From an uncultured Ulvibacter sp. (GTDB lineage: Bacteria; Bacteroidota; Bacteroidia; Flavobacteriales; Flavobacteriaceae), in assembly GCA_938041335.1 (NCBI GenBank), contig CALIAF010000047.1, positions 1 through 36,179 on the forward strand: DNA of 36,179 nucleotides. The letters are read 5' to 3'. Of this stretch, positions 16,998 through 24,153 are shown one piece after another (the stretch's first letter is position 1; each line of letters starts with the position of its first letter). Under the pieces are notes generated by a model. That model was not told where the DNA came from and did no database searches. It was given only the letters and a program-made list of their open reading frames with translations. Both the position numbers and the translations under genes were made by a program.

Positions 16998-17746
16998 TGA
17001 TAGCCGGTCTATGTATACATTGTTCTCAGCCTAAAAATGAAGCGAGCTTGTTTTGCGGTAATTGTGGTAAAAAGGCAAGCCATGGTCTTGAAGTAAAAGA
17101 AAATAAGGCCATACAATTAGTAATTGCCTTTTACCTCTCATTTTTAGTGTTTGCAGTGGTTTCTTTTTTTGTCTATGATGATGAAGTAAGTCTTGAGAAT
17201 GAGATCATAATGGAGTCTATATTTATTCTTCTCACCATTGCTTTTACCTTTTTCGGTTTTAAAAAAGTATATGCTTTGTACTCCATAAAACAACTAAACC
17301 TATTAAATGTTTCGTTCTCTATACTCTTTCCTGTAGTAAGCGCAGTTGTAGTTTTTTATAGTATTAACTATATAAATGAAGCTTTTTTTGGAGAATCGAC
17401 AAACGTCTTTTTTGAATATGAAGGGGTGCCAAACGCATTTTTCTGGATTCTAATATTTTATACTGTTATTCCTCCCATATTTGAAGAACTTGCTTTTAGA
17501 GGCTTTCTTTTTAACCAACTTTCTATTATCGCAAACTGGAAGGTAACCGTCCTAGCTACCGCATTTCTTTTTGCATTAGTCCACTTTTCTTTTGTCTCCT
17601 TTTTGTGGATTTTCCCCTTCGGAATCGTACTTGGATATCTAAGACACAGATATAAAACACTATGGCTAGGGATGATTATCCATTTTATTCATAATCTATT
17701 AGTAGTGCTTCTTGACTATGTGATGTATACACAAGTCTTAGAATAA
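16997..17746 (+). CDS. CPBP family intramembrane glutamic endopeptidase with zinc ribbon
   Basis: A 249-residue protein with an N-terminal zinc ribbon (C6xxC9, C20xxC23), then about seven membrane helices with CPBP/Rce1-like motifs: E163-E164-x-x-x-R168 (EELAFRG), H196 (FALVHF) and H229-x-x-x-N233 (HFIHN). These residues form the active site of intramembrane glutamic proteases, some of which act in bacteriocin immunity or protein processing. The substrate is unknown. Translation is coupled to the upstream zinc-ribbon protein by a one-base overlap. It converges on the DUF6503-like gene with only 7 bp between the stops. Confidence 0.87.
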   Translation: MIAGLCIHCSQPKNEASLFCGNCGKKASHGLEVKENKAIQLVIAFYLSFLVFAVVSFFVYDDEVSLENEIIMESIFILLTIAFTFFGFKKVYALYSIKQLNLLNVSFSILFPVVSAVVVFYSINYINEAFFGESTNVFFEYEGVPNAFFWILIFYTVIPPIFEELAFRGFLFNQLSIIANWKVTVLATAFLFALVHFSFVSFLWIFPFGIVLGYLRHRYKTLWLGMIIHFIHNLLVVLLDYVMYTQVLE

Positions 17747-17753
17747 ATGATCA

Positions 17754-18464
17754 TTAGTTGAGGCTATCTGTACCCAAGTATTTGTCATCTTTATTATAAT
17801 ACCAAGCACGAATTTTTGGTACTTTAATTCCGTCAATTGTTTTTTCTTCTGAAAGTAGAATGTATTCACCAGAGTCCTTTTGCATACTACCATCTTCTGT
17901 TTTAAAAAACTGATAGATTTCCATGGCATAGGTTTCTGGGTCAAAATAGAAATACCAAATGTCGCTCCCCACGGCTTCATCATAGCTTGCTTTAAGTACC
18001 AGATATTCTTTGCCTTTAAAAGTTTTTCTTTCTACCACTTCGGAAACGTTAGTGCCATCATCTTTTAGCTTCATGGGTAGACCATATAGATACGTGTAAT
18101 AGTTTTTATAAAGTGCTGCTGTCTCGCAAGGGGTTCTTTTACCCGAAATACTATCAGTTAATGAAGTTAAACACTTTCCTTTATTTATTGTATACCTCGT
18201 TGTCACACTATCACGATTTTGAACTAAGTGAAATTTCTCTTCAAGTAAATTAATTTTAATTTCACTTACCCTAGGGCTCCCTTCTGGTGTAGTCATAGTT
18301 ACTTGAAAGGCTCCATCAAATGTAGGCCACTGGTGAGAAGGGTCGTGATATGATATTGCTTTTTCTAATAACTCAGTACCAGTTAGTTCTTGTGCCACAA
18401 TGTGCTGAAGGTTGCCAATAGCTAAACTTATGATCAATAATACAGTAGCGATGTAAGGTTTCAT
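17754..18464 (-). CDS. Secreted DUF6503-like protein
   Basis: A 236-residue exported protein: signal peptide to about residue 25 (ending HIVAQ), then one beta-rich domain. Features such as HDPSHQWPTFDGAF, DIWYFYFDPETYAMEIYQF and the closing KVPKIRAWYYN match a DUF6503/LolA-like half-barrel common in Flavobacteriia. Lipid or hydrophobic ligand binding is a guess from the fold. Two cysteines (KCLTS, TPCET) could form a disulfide. It is a single gene, convergent with the CPBP operon. No lipobox and no T9SS sorting domain are present, so it is probably periplasmic. Confidence 0.75.
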   Translation of the reverse strand: MKPYIATVLLIISLAIGNLQHIVAQELTGTELLEKAISYHDPSHQWPTFDGAFQVTMTTPEGSPRVSEIKINLLEEKFHLVQNRDSVTTRYTINKGKCLTSLTDSISGKRTPCETAALYKNYYTYLYGLPMKLKDDGTNVSEVVERKTFKGKEYLVLKASYDEAVGSDIWYFYFDPETYAMEIYQFFKTEDGSMQKDSGEYILLSEEKTIDGIKVPKIRAWYYNKDDKYLGTDSLN

Positions 18465-18572
18465 AATGCGATATTTTTCTGAATATATATAGGCCTAAAT
18501 TATAAAAGAAATGGCGCAATAAAAAACGAAGGCATATTTCAGAAGAAAAAAGACCAATAGAAACCTTATACC

Positions 18573-19736
18573 TTAAAAGATACTTCCAGAGCTAATATTT
18601 GCTGGGATATAATAAAGTACATAACCCAGAAGCGCACCAATAATAATGACCCAAATCACCGAAATCTTTTTAGGGCCAAATAGTAACAGTATCGCAACAA
18701 GTGTTATGAAAATAGATTGCCAGTCTATTAAAGTCGCGAAGCTCATGGTAATGAGTACGGCTAACATTACTGCCATGGCAGATACATTAACGGCGTCTAA
18801 AAAGTAACCCAAAATTTTAGATTTTCGCATTTTAGGAATCAAAGGATTTAATAGTAGAACGAATAAAAATGAAGGTAAAAACATACCTGTTGTGGCGGCT
18901 ATGGCGCCCCAAAATCCTCCCAATTGATACCCTATAAAGGTGGAAGTGGATAACACTGGCCCTGGTGTAAATTGCCCTATGCCTATGGCGTCAAGCAGTT
19001 CTGTAGTGGTTAATAGTCCTGTGGCTACTAACTCTGCATCGAGATAGGCGAAAAGCACATAACCACTTCCGTAGAGGATGCTTCCTACTTTTAAAAAGGT
19101 TAAAAATACTTTAAGAGTTGTGATGTTTTGTGACGTTTCCGAAGTTAAAAAGGTGAGGAGTAAGGCGGCAAAACTATGCAGCGTATTGTTGCGGGTCTTA
19201 CTTTTTAGATAAAAATAAAGTCCGCCAAGTAATCCGCCAATAAACAGTGCTAGCACTTCGTGCACTCCAAGCAAGCTTGCCACTAAAACTAAGGTTCCTA
19301 TAATGGCGAGTTCCCAGCTTTTTACAGCCTTCTTGCCAAGCTTAAATATGGCAGAAGCAATAATAACCAGCACCGCTGGCTGGATCCCTTTAATAAAGGG
19401 TGCTACTTCTGGTAACGTACCATAGTTTACATATAAATAGGCAAGAATTCCGGTTATAAATACCGCGGGGAAAATAAATGAAATACCTGCAACAAAAAGT
19501 CCTTTTTTGCCTGCGCGTTCGTGACCGCAATGCATAGTCATTTCTGTGCTATTAGGCCCAGGGATGAGGTTTGTGGCACCTATTAGATCTAAGTAGTGAT
19601 CACGTGTCATCCATTTACGTTTGGTGACCACCTCGTCTTCCATCATGGCAATATGTGCCGCAGGACCACCAAAAGCAAAGCAACCGAGCTTAAAAAACAC
19701 GAGGGCGACTTCTTTTAACTTATTGTTACTTGACAT
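18573..19736 (-). CDS. chrA: Chromate efflux transporter, CHR family
   Basis: A 387-residue inner-membrane protein with the two homologous halves of long-chain ChrA. The N-half has FGGPAAH (22-28) and NLIPGPNSTE (about 56-65), the second half GSGYVLFAYL and GQFTPGPVLST. About ten helices are expected. Family members export chromate, though many environmental homologs have no tested substrate. It is preceded by the terminator of the PiT gene (19752-19785), so it has its own transcription start in a short gap. No chrB-type regulator is next to it. Confidence 0.9.
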   Translation of the reverse strand: MSSNNKLKEVALVFFKLGCFAFGGPAAHIAMMEDEVVTKRKWMTRDHYLDLIGATNLIPGPNSTEMTMHCGHERAGKKGLFVAGISFIFPAVFITGILAYLYVNYGTLPEVAPFIKGIQPAVLVIIASAIFKLGKKAVKSWELAIIGTLVLVASLLGVHEVLALFIGGLLGGLYFYLKSKTRNNTLHSFAALLLTFLTSETSQNITTLKVFLTFLKVGSILYGSGYVLFAYLDAELVATGLLTTTELLDAIGIGQFTPGPVLSTSTFIGYQLGGFWGAIAATTGMFLPSFLFVLLLNPLIPKMRKSKILGYFLDAVNVSAMAVMLAVLITMSFATLIDWQSIFITLVAILLLFGPKKISVIWVIIIGALLGYVLYYIPANISSGSIF

Positions 19737-19751
19737 CTGCTACAAATATAA

Positions 19752-19785
19752 AAACCCCATAACTACTAGTGTAAGCATGGGGTTT
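19752..19785 (-). terminator. Intrinsic terminator of the PiT gene
   Basis: AAACCCCAT (19752-19760) and ATGGGGTTT (19777-19785) form a 9-bp perfect stem with a 16-base loop. On the minus strand a TTTATATTT tract follows. It separates the PiT gene from chrA downstream. Confidence 0.85.
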
Positions 19786-19805
19786 ATAAAACATTGAAAT
19801 ATTAG

Positions 19806-22052
19806 TTACTCACGCTTATAGCTTGTGTAGTATTCTTCCATAAGATTCATTACGCCGGTAGCAAGATCTTTAGTTTCTAACAAAATGTTGAAATATAAAG
19901 AAGTGTTTTTTGGACTCGATTCTTCTGTACGAGTGCGTTCTATTTGTTTATGTATCTTATCAGAAATTTGAGTAATTATTTCTTCTCTACGCGACAATAC
20001 GTAGCTAATACGCTCAAATTTACCACTGTCAAATACGTCAGCTATTTCAGTGAGAATAGCGCTCAATTTATCATCTATCTCTTGTAAATCTTTAATTTGG
20101 CTGAAGCGTAATTTTTTATGATTATTATTTACGTGCTTGTAACTCTTTTTAGCAATAAACTCTAAAGACTGTGCCATATCTGTTAGATGGGCAAGAATAG
20201 TGATGTAGAAGTTACTACCTCTAACACTTGTCTCATCTAAGTTTTTAATGAGATAGAAAATGTTATCTCTTAAGTCTTCTACTTCAGATTCAAGTTTTGC
20301 TACTCCTTTTTTACTCTTTTTAAGTTTCCCGTTGTCTTCTCTTGCAAGTCCTTTAAGTACGTCTGTATATATTTGGTTTGTTCTAGAAACAACGTTAGAT
20401 ATATTACTTGCACTTTCTGTAATAATACCTTGTACCGTACTACTCTCAGATTTCACAAGACTTTTTGGGTCTACCTTAGTATTACTTTTCTTTTTATGAG
20501 AAAGGTAATTACGTACCAACAATACTGCGGTTAAAAGCAATAATATAGGGATCATTACTTCTTTATTCCAGTTAATCAAGAATACTACTGTACCTGCAGC
20601 GATTAAGGCCCCAAATGCTGTAAAAAACCATCCTCCAATAACGTTTAGCACACCAGCCACTCTATATACGGCACTCTCTCTTCCCCAAGCTCTATCTGCA
20701 AGTGATGTACCCATAGCGACCATAAAAGTAACATAAGTTGTAGAAAGCGGTAACTTCATAGAAGTTGCAATAGAAATTAATACTCCAGCAACCATTAAGT
20801 TTACAGAAGCTCTAATCATATCAAATGCGGGTGCATCAATACTTTGATCTTTAGTTAGTGCTATTGCATCAGGTTTTTCGAAGCTAGCATTGATTCTTTC
20901 TTGTGTAGCTTTAGGAAGAACCCCACTAAAAGCGTTTGACAACCATGATGTTCCTCTTACAATCCCTCTGGAGAGCATGTTAGGTTGAAACTTCTCATGT
21001 GTATCGTTTTGACGAGAAAGACTTAACTCTGTCTCTGCAACAGTTTTTGCTTTTTTAGAAAACCATAAAGTGGCAACCATAATACCACCTGCAATGAACA
21101 ATAAAAATGGTTCTGCTGGCATTTTCTTGTCTAGTATTTCCATCGTGAATTCTGTTGCTGCTACGCCAGATCCAGACCACGCCTCATAAGAATGATACGC
21201 TGCCATAGGTACCCCGATAAAGTTTACCAAGTCATTACCAGAGAATGCTAAGGCAAGACCAAATGTTCCAACTGCGATAACCACAAGTAGAATACTCTTT
21301 TTCGTTACTTTCTGGAACAGATATGAGAATATTGTGAAAACCACAAAACTTACTGCCATTACTAAATACTCATTTCCTTCTAAATACCCTTTTAAGTCTT
21401 TGTAAAATGGAGATCCTTTAAGACCTTTCATGAATATAAAATACATAATAGCAGCCAAGGCAACACCGCCGAAGATTGCACCAAAATGCTTTATTTTTTT
21501 CTCAAAATGGAAGGTGAATATTCTTCTAGAAATCCATTGTACAAGTGCACCCACACTAAAGGCAATCACTACAGATAATAAAATACCGCTAATAATTTCT
21601 AGTGCTTTGTCTTTATTAATGTATTCTCCAAGATCTGAAATACTCTGGCCGTCATTTGCGCCAATTTTAATTAACGAAATAACAATAGCGGCTCCTAATA
21701 AATTAAAAACAATAGAAACGGTTGTTGAGGTGGGTAGACCTAGGGTATTAAAGAAATCTAACAGTAAGATGTCTGTGATCATTACTGCGAGAAAAATCAT
21801 CATGATCTCATCAAACGTAAACATGGCGGGGACAAAAATACCTTTCCGTGCAACCTCCATCATACCACTCGAGTAAACGGCACCCACAAAAATACCAAGA
21901 CTGGCTACGATCATTATCGTTCTCATTGAAATGGCTTTAGAACCTATTGCCGAGTTTAAGAAGTTAATAGCATCATTACTTACCCCTACTACAATATCAA
22001 GTACGGCAAGAATGACTAAGGCCACTAACATTAATAAATAAATATTATCCAT
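19806..22052 (-). CDS. PiT-family inorganic phosphate transporter fused to a PhoU-like (DUF47) domain
   Basis: A 748-residue protein. Residues 1-520 hold the PiT permease with its two inverted signature repeats: GVSNDAINFLNSAIGSKAI (23-41) with GLPTSTT (105-111), and KLPLSTTYVTF with GTSLADRA near 430-450. Residues about 535-748 form a soluble helical PhoU/DUF47-like domain (LKGLAREDNGKLKKSKKGV through the C-terminus). In many bacteria a separate DUF47 protein is encoded next to PiT; here it is fused. It imports phosphate across the inner membrane. It is followed by a terminator (19752-19785), and a promoter with two 11-bp-spaced TGTTA repeats (22070-22114) precedes it. Confidence 0.93.
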   Translation of the reverse strand: MDNIYLLMLVALVILAVLDIVVGVSNDAINFLNSAIGSKAISMRTIMIVASLGIFVGAVYSSGMMEVARKGIFVPAMFTFDEIMMIFLAVMITDILLLDFFNTLGLPTSTTVSIVFNLLGAAIVISLIKIGANDGQSISDLGEYINKDKALEIISGILLSVVIAFSVGALVQWISRRIFTFHFEKKIKHFGAIFGGVALAAIMYFIFMKGLKGSPFYKDLKGYLEGNEYLVMAVSFVVFTIFSYLFQKVTKKSILLVVIAVGTFGLALAFSGNDLVNFIGVPMAAYHSYEAWSGSGVAATEFTMEILDKKMPAEPFLLFIAGGIMVATLWFSKKAKTVAETELSLSRQNDTHEKFQPNMLSRGIVRGTSWLSNAFSGVLPKATQERINASFEKPDAIALTKDQSIDAPAFDMIRASVNLMVAGVLISIATSMKLPLSTTYVTFMVAMGTSLADRAWGRESAVYRVAGVLNVIGGWFFTAFGALIAAGTVVFLINWNKEVMIPILLLLTAVLLVRNYLSHKKKSNTKVDPKSLVKSESSTVQGIITESASNISNVVSRTNQIYTDVLKGLAREDNGKLKKSKKGVAKLESEVEDLRDNIFYLIKNLDETSVRGSNFYITILAHLTDMAQSLEFIAKKSYKHVNNNHKKLRFSQIKDLQEIDDKLSAILTEIADVFDSGKFERISYVLSRREEIITQISDKIHKQIERTRTEESSPKNTSLYFNILLETKDLATGVMNLMEEYYTSYKRE

Positions 22053-22069
22053 AATTTAAATTTTGTTTG

Positions 22070-22114
22070 GCAAAGGTCATATAAATGACTGAACCTTTTG
22101 TTACCAAATTGTTA
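22070..22114 (-). promoter_or_regulatory. PiT promoter with PhoB-like 11-bp repeats
   Basis: On the minus strand TAACA occurs at 22114-22110 and 22103-22099, exactly 11 bp apart, and CTTTGC (22075-22070) starts 28 bp after the second one begins. GACCTTTG fits the Bacteroidota -7 consensus TAnnTTTG at five of six positions, and TAACA overlaps the -33 region. The same arrangement precedes the porin and TonB-receptor genes, so a shared activator is likely. Confidence 0.55.
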
Positions 22115-22125
22115 TTAATTATTCT

Positions 22126-23325
22126 TTAAAAGTGTACGTCAAGTTGTAAGCGATAGATCCAATTATTACCGTCTCCATTAATAGTCTCATAAGTTAAATC
22201 TGTTTGTAATTTAAGCTTATGTCCAACAAAATACTTAGAAGCTCCTACAGTGTATTGGTCTGTTATACGACCTCCAATGATGTCCTCTAAGGTAATGTTA
22301 CTATATCTTCCAGATAATTCTAAGTTAGTAGGTAATAAATAACCAGCTTGCAAGTTAACGGAGTTTCCAACATTTACATTTCCAGCTTCTGTGCCGTCGG
22401 TATTCAGTGCAAATATATGTTCTGCATCACGGTTTGCGAATTCTCCTTGGAAAGAAAAACCTTTGTATTTAAACATCGCATCAACAAATAGCGTGTTAAT
22501 GTCTGTTTCAAATAATGAACCGTCGTCTATAAATAAATAACTCCCTAAGTTACTTCTTGAACGTACTGCGTTATTATTATGATCATAGGTAGCAGAAAGC
22601 ATAAGTTTTGGGGTTTCTTCGCGTTTTAAATCACTTGAAGAATAATCTCCTTTACTTGTAAATTCGCCAAAAGGTAATAACTCAATCCTTCCAGTATATT
22701 GAAGCCCTCCTTGATTTCCTTCTGTCACATTTCTTCCTTCTCCTTGAGAAACTGCTATTTTCTCTCTTATCACAAAGTTTTCGCCTATTTTATCTTTATG
22801 GCGTAATTGGATACCAGCATCACGGTCAATATTAAAACGAGAGTTCAATATGGAACGATCTACAAACTGCAAATTTCCAGAAGAGATCACACGCTCTATG
22901 TTACCAGGTAATTTAGTTTGACCCGCCCATAACTCCCAATCTGGAGCAAAATTCCACATGACCACTGCATCAAGAATATATCTTGGGGCATCTCGCGTAA
23001 ATTCGCTACCACCAGAAATATCTCTATTACTCAAACCTAGCTCAAATTTATATTTTAATTTTGGGCTAAATGCAAATCCATTAAACTTAAAACGAGCTCT
23101 ACGAACTAAAAAGTTTTGTTCTATTTCGGCCGAGTTAGGATTATTTGCAGCGAGTGAAGAAGTGGATAAGAATTGCATTCGTGTTGCAAATTTCATGCTC
23201 CATGAGCTATCTTTTGCGATAACATTAAAAATTCCTTTTCCAAATTTAGTATCAACAACTTGTTGAGCGTTTGCAGCGTAGCAAAAAGAGAATAATGCTA
23301 CAATTAGTAGGTAACGTAATTTCAT
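22126..23325 (-). CDS. Phosphate-selective-porin-like outer-membrane beta-barrel protein
   Basis: A 399-residue protein from the ATG at 23325. An upstream in-frame ATG at 23367 would add 14 residues before a clear signal peptide (MKLRYLLIVALFSFCYAANA), so the shorter start is chosen. After cleavage it is rich in alternating beta strands, with LVRRARFKFNGFAFSPKLKYKFELG near the start and a terminal YRLQLDVHF, which ends in the aromatic residue of barrel proteins. The pattern fits the OprO/OprP porin family. It lies directly upstream of the PiT gene, so outer- and inner-membrane phosphate transport are adjacent. The leader holds a promoter inside inverted repeats and a hairpin terminator. Confidence 0.88.
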   Translation of the reverse strand: MKLRYLLIVALFSFCYAANAQQVVDTKFGKGIFNVIAKDSSWSMKFATRMQFLSTSSLAANNPNSAEIEQNFLVRRARFKFNGFAFSPKLKYKFELGLSNRDISGGSEFTRDAPRYILDAVVMWNFAPDWELWAGQTKLPGNIERVISSGNLQFVDRSILNSRFNIDRDAGIQLRHKDKIGENFVIREKIAVSQGEGRNVTEGNQGGLQYTGRIELLPFGEFTSKGDYSSSDLKREETPKLMLSATYDHNNNAVRSRSNLGSYLFIDDGSLFETDINTLFVDAMFKYKGFSFQGEFANRDAEHIFALNTDGTEAGNVNVGNSVNLQAGYLLPTNLELSGRYSNITLEDIIGGRITDQYTVGASKYFVGHKLKLQTDLTYETINGDGNNWIYRLQLDVHF

Positions 23326-23329
23326 TGTA

Positions 23330-23353
23330 AAAATCAATTTTAGTTTTTGTCGA
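23330..23353. repeat. Left arm of inverted repeat flanking the porin promoter
   Basis: The 24-bp segment just before the porin ATG is an inverted copy of 23464-23485, identical except for a 2-base TT insertion. Key parts are AAAATCAATT and AGTTTTTGTCGA on the plus strand. The arms enclose 110 bp that hold the porin promoter and a minus-strand terminator, the layout of an invertible promoter. Confidence 0.75.
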
Positions 23354-23355
23354 GG

Positions 23356-23389
23356 GCAAAGGTGCATATTAATCCTAGTATGAATGTTA
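23356..23389 (-). promoter_or_regulatory. Putative porin promoter
   Basis: On the minus strand TAACA at 23389-23385 is followed by CTTTGC at 23361-23356 (CACCTTTG fits TAnnTTTG at five of six positions). The distance equals that in the PiT promoter and is within one base of that in the TonB-receptor promoter. Only one TAACA unit is convincing here. Confidence 0.45.
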
Positions 23390-23419
23390 ACATAACTTTA
23401 ATTATTTACCCTATTTAAT

Positions 23420-23448
23420 GAAAAAAGGCTGCCCAAAAAGACAGCCTT
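23420..23448 (-). terminator. Minus-strand intrinsic terminator inside the porin leader region
   Basis: AAGGCTG (23425-23431) and CAGCCTT (23442-23448) form a 7-bp stem around a 10-base loop, followed on the minus strand by TTTTTTCATT. It lies upstream of the porin promoter and points at the porin, so it would stop read-through from the right or act as an attenuator. Confidence 0.7.
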
Positions 23449-23463
23449 AGCACCTTACAATAG

Positions 23464-23485
23464 TCGACAAAAACTAATTGATTTT
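23464..23485. repeat. Right arm of inverted repeat flanking the porin promoter
   Basis: Plus-strand TCGACAAAAACT followed by AATTGATTTT is the reverse complement of 23330-23353 apart from two missing bases. See the left arm. No recombinase gene adjoins it in this window. Confidence 0.75.
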
Positions 23486-23623
23486 GTGCTGTCTTATAGA
23501 AAGACAAGCAAAGAAAAGCAAATACTACTTGTTGAGTGTTATTTGAATATTATCAAACAACGCTTGTAATCTGAGAAAATAGTTACATACAAAATACTGG
23601 TAATTAACACCTTATAACCTCAA

Positions 23624-23683
23624 TGTTAAGTTAATGTTATGTAAATGTTGTGTAGGTGTAAAATTTGCATTAATTTTATGTTA
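23624..23683. promoter_or_regulatory. 11-bp-periodic TGTTA array between the porin and MORN genes
   Basis: Plus-strand pentamers at exact 11-bp steps: TGTTA 23624, TGTTA 23635, TGTTG 23646, TGTAA 23657, CATTA 23668 (poor) and TGTTA 23679. The array runs to within 23 bp of the ATG at 23706. A possible -7 for that gene is TTTGC at 23664-23668, or TTG 23648 with TAATTTTA 23671-23678. The same period and consensus precede the TonB-receptor gene, so this is a likely OmpR/PhoB-type operator. Confidence 0.6.
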
Positions 23684-23705
23684 TTAAATAAATACCCCTA
23701 TAGTT

Positions 23706-24086
23706 ATGAAAAAATTAATGATTGCTTTTGTTTTAGTTTTAAGTGCAAGTATGATGTATGGGCAAGCTTGTTCTAAGACATGTAGTAAAAAGAACTCTTA
23801 TGTTAAAAATGGTGACATTATAGAGGCCATTATTTATCATGATAATGGTGCTGTTGCTCAAACAGGAACATATTCCCTAGATAATGAATTAGAAGGAGAA
23901 TGGATAAGTTATGATACTAAAGGGAATAAAACTGCCTTGGCAAATTATAGCAATGGAAAAAAAGTGGGGACTTGGTTATTTTATCAAGGAGATGAAATGA
24001 AAGAAGTAACCTATACAGATACTAGAATTGCAGAAGTAAAGACATACGCAATACAGGATACAAGAGTTGTGTCTAATAGGCCTTAA
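23706..24086 (+). CDS. Small secreted MORN-like protein
   Basis: A 126-residue exported protein: signal peptide to about residue 19 (ending MMYGQA), a short Cys segment (CSKTCSKK, 21-28), and three MORN/YwqK-like strands (DNGAVAQTGTY, EGEWISYDTKGN, KVGTWLFYQGDEM). Databases often call this fold a YwqK-family antitoxin, but there is no toxin gene beside it and that name should not be trusted. It sits between phosphate-transport genes, and an 11-bp-periodic TGTTA array overlaps its promoter, so it may belong to the same regulon. It ends in a shared bidirectional terminator at 24104-24134. Confidence 0.75.
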   Translation: MKKLMIAFVLVLSASMMYGQACSKTCSKKNSYVKNGDIIEAIIYHDNGAVAQTGTYSLDNELEGEWISYDTKGNKTALANYSNGKKVGTWLFYQGDEMKEVTYTDTRIAEVKTYAIQDTRVVSNRP

Positions 24087-24103
24087 AGCTAAAATTGATA
24101 TAT

Positions 24104-24134
24104 AAAAAAGGAGACCAATTTGGTCTCCTTTTTT
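24104..24134. terminator. Bidirectional intrinsic terminator
   Basis: AAAAAAGGAGACCA and TGGTCTCCTTTTTT form a 14-bp stem around ATT, with A and T tracts usable from either side. It serves the MORN gene (plus) and the lipoprotein gene ending at 24154 (minus). Confidence 0.92.
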
Positions 24135-24153
24135 TATGGGCTATACTCAAATA

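Noticed and set aside
22126-23367. Porin start at 23367
   Set aside because: It would put 14 charged or polar residues before an otherwise complete signal peptide; 23325 is preferred.
23706-24086. Toxin-antitoxin system for the YwqK-like gene
   Set aside because: No toxin gene is adjacent, the protein is exported, and the fold alone does not imply antitoxin activity.
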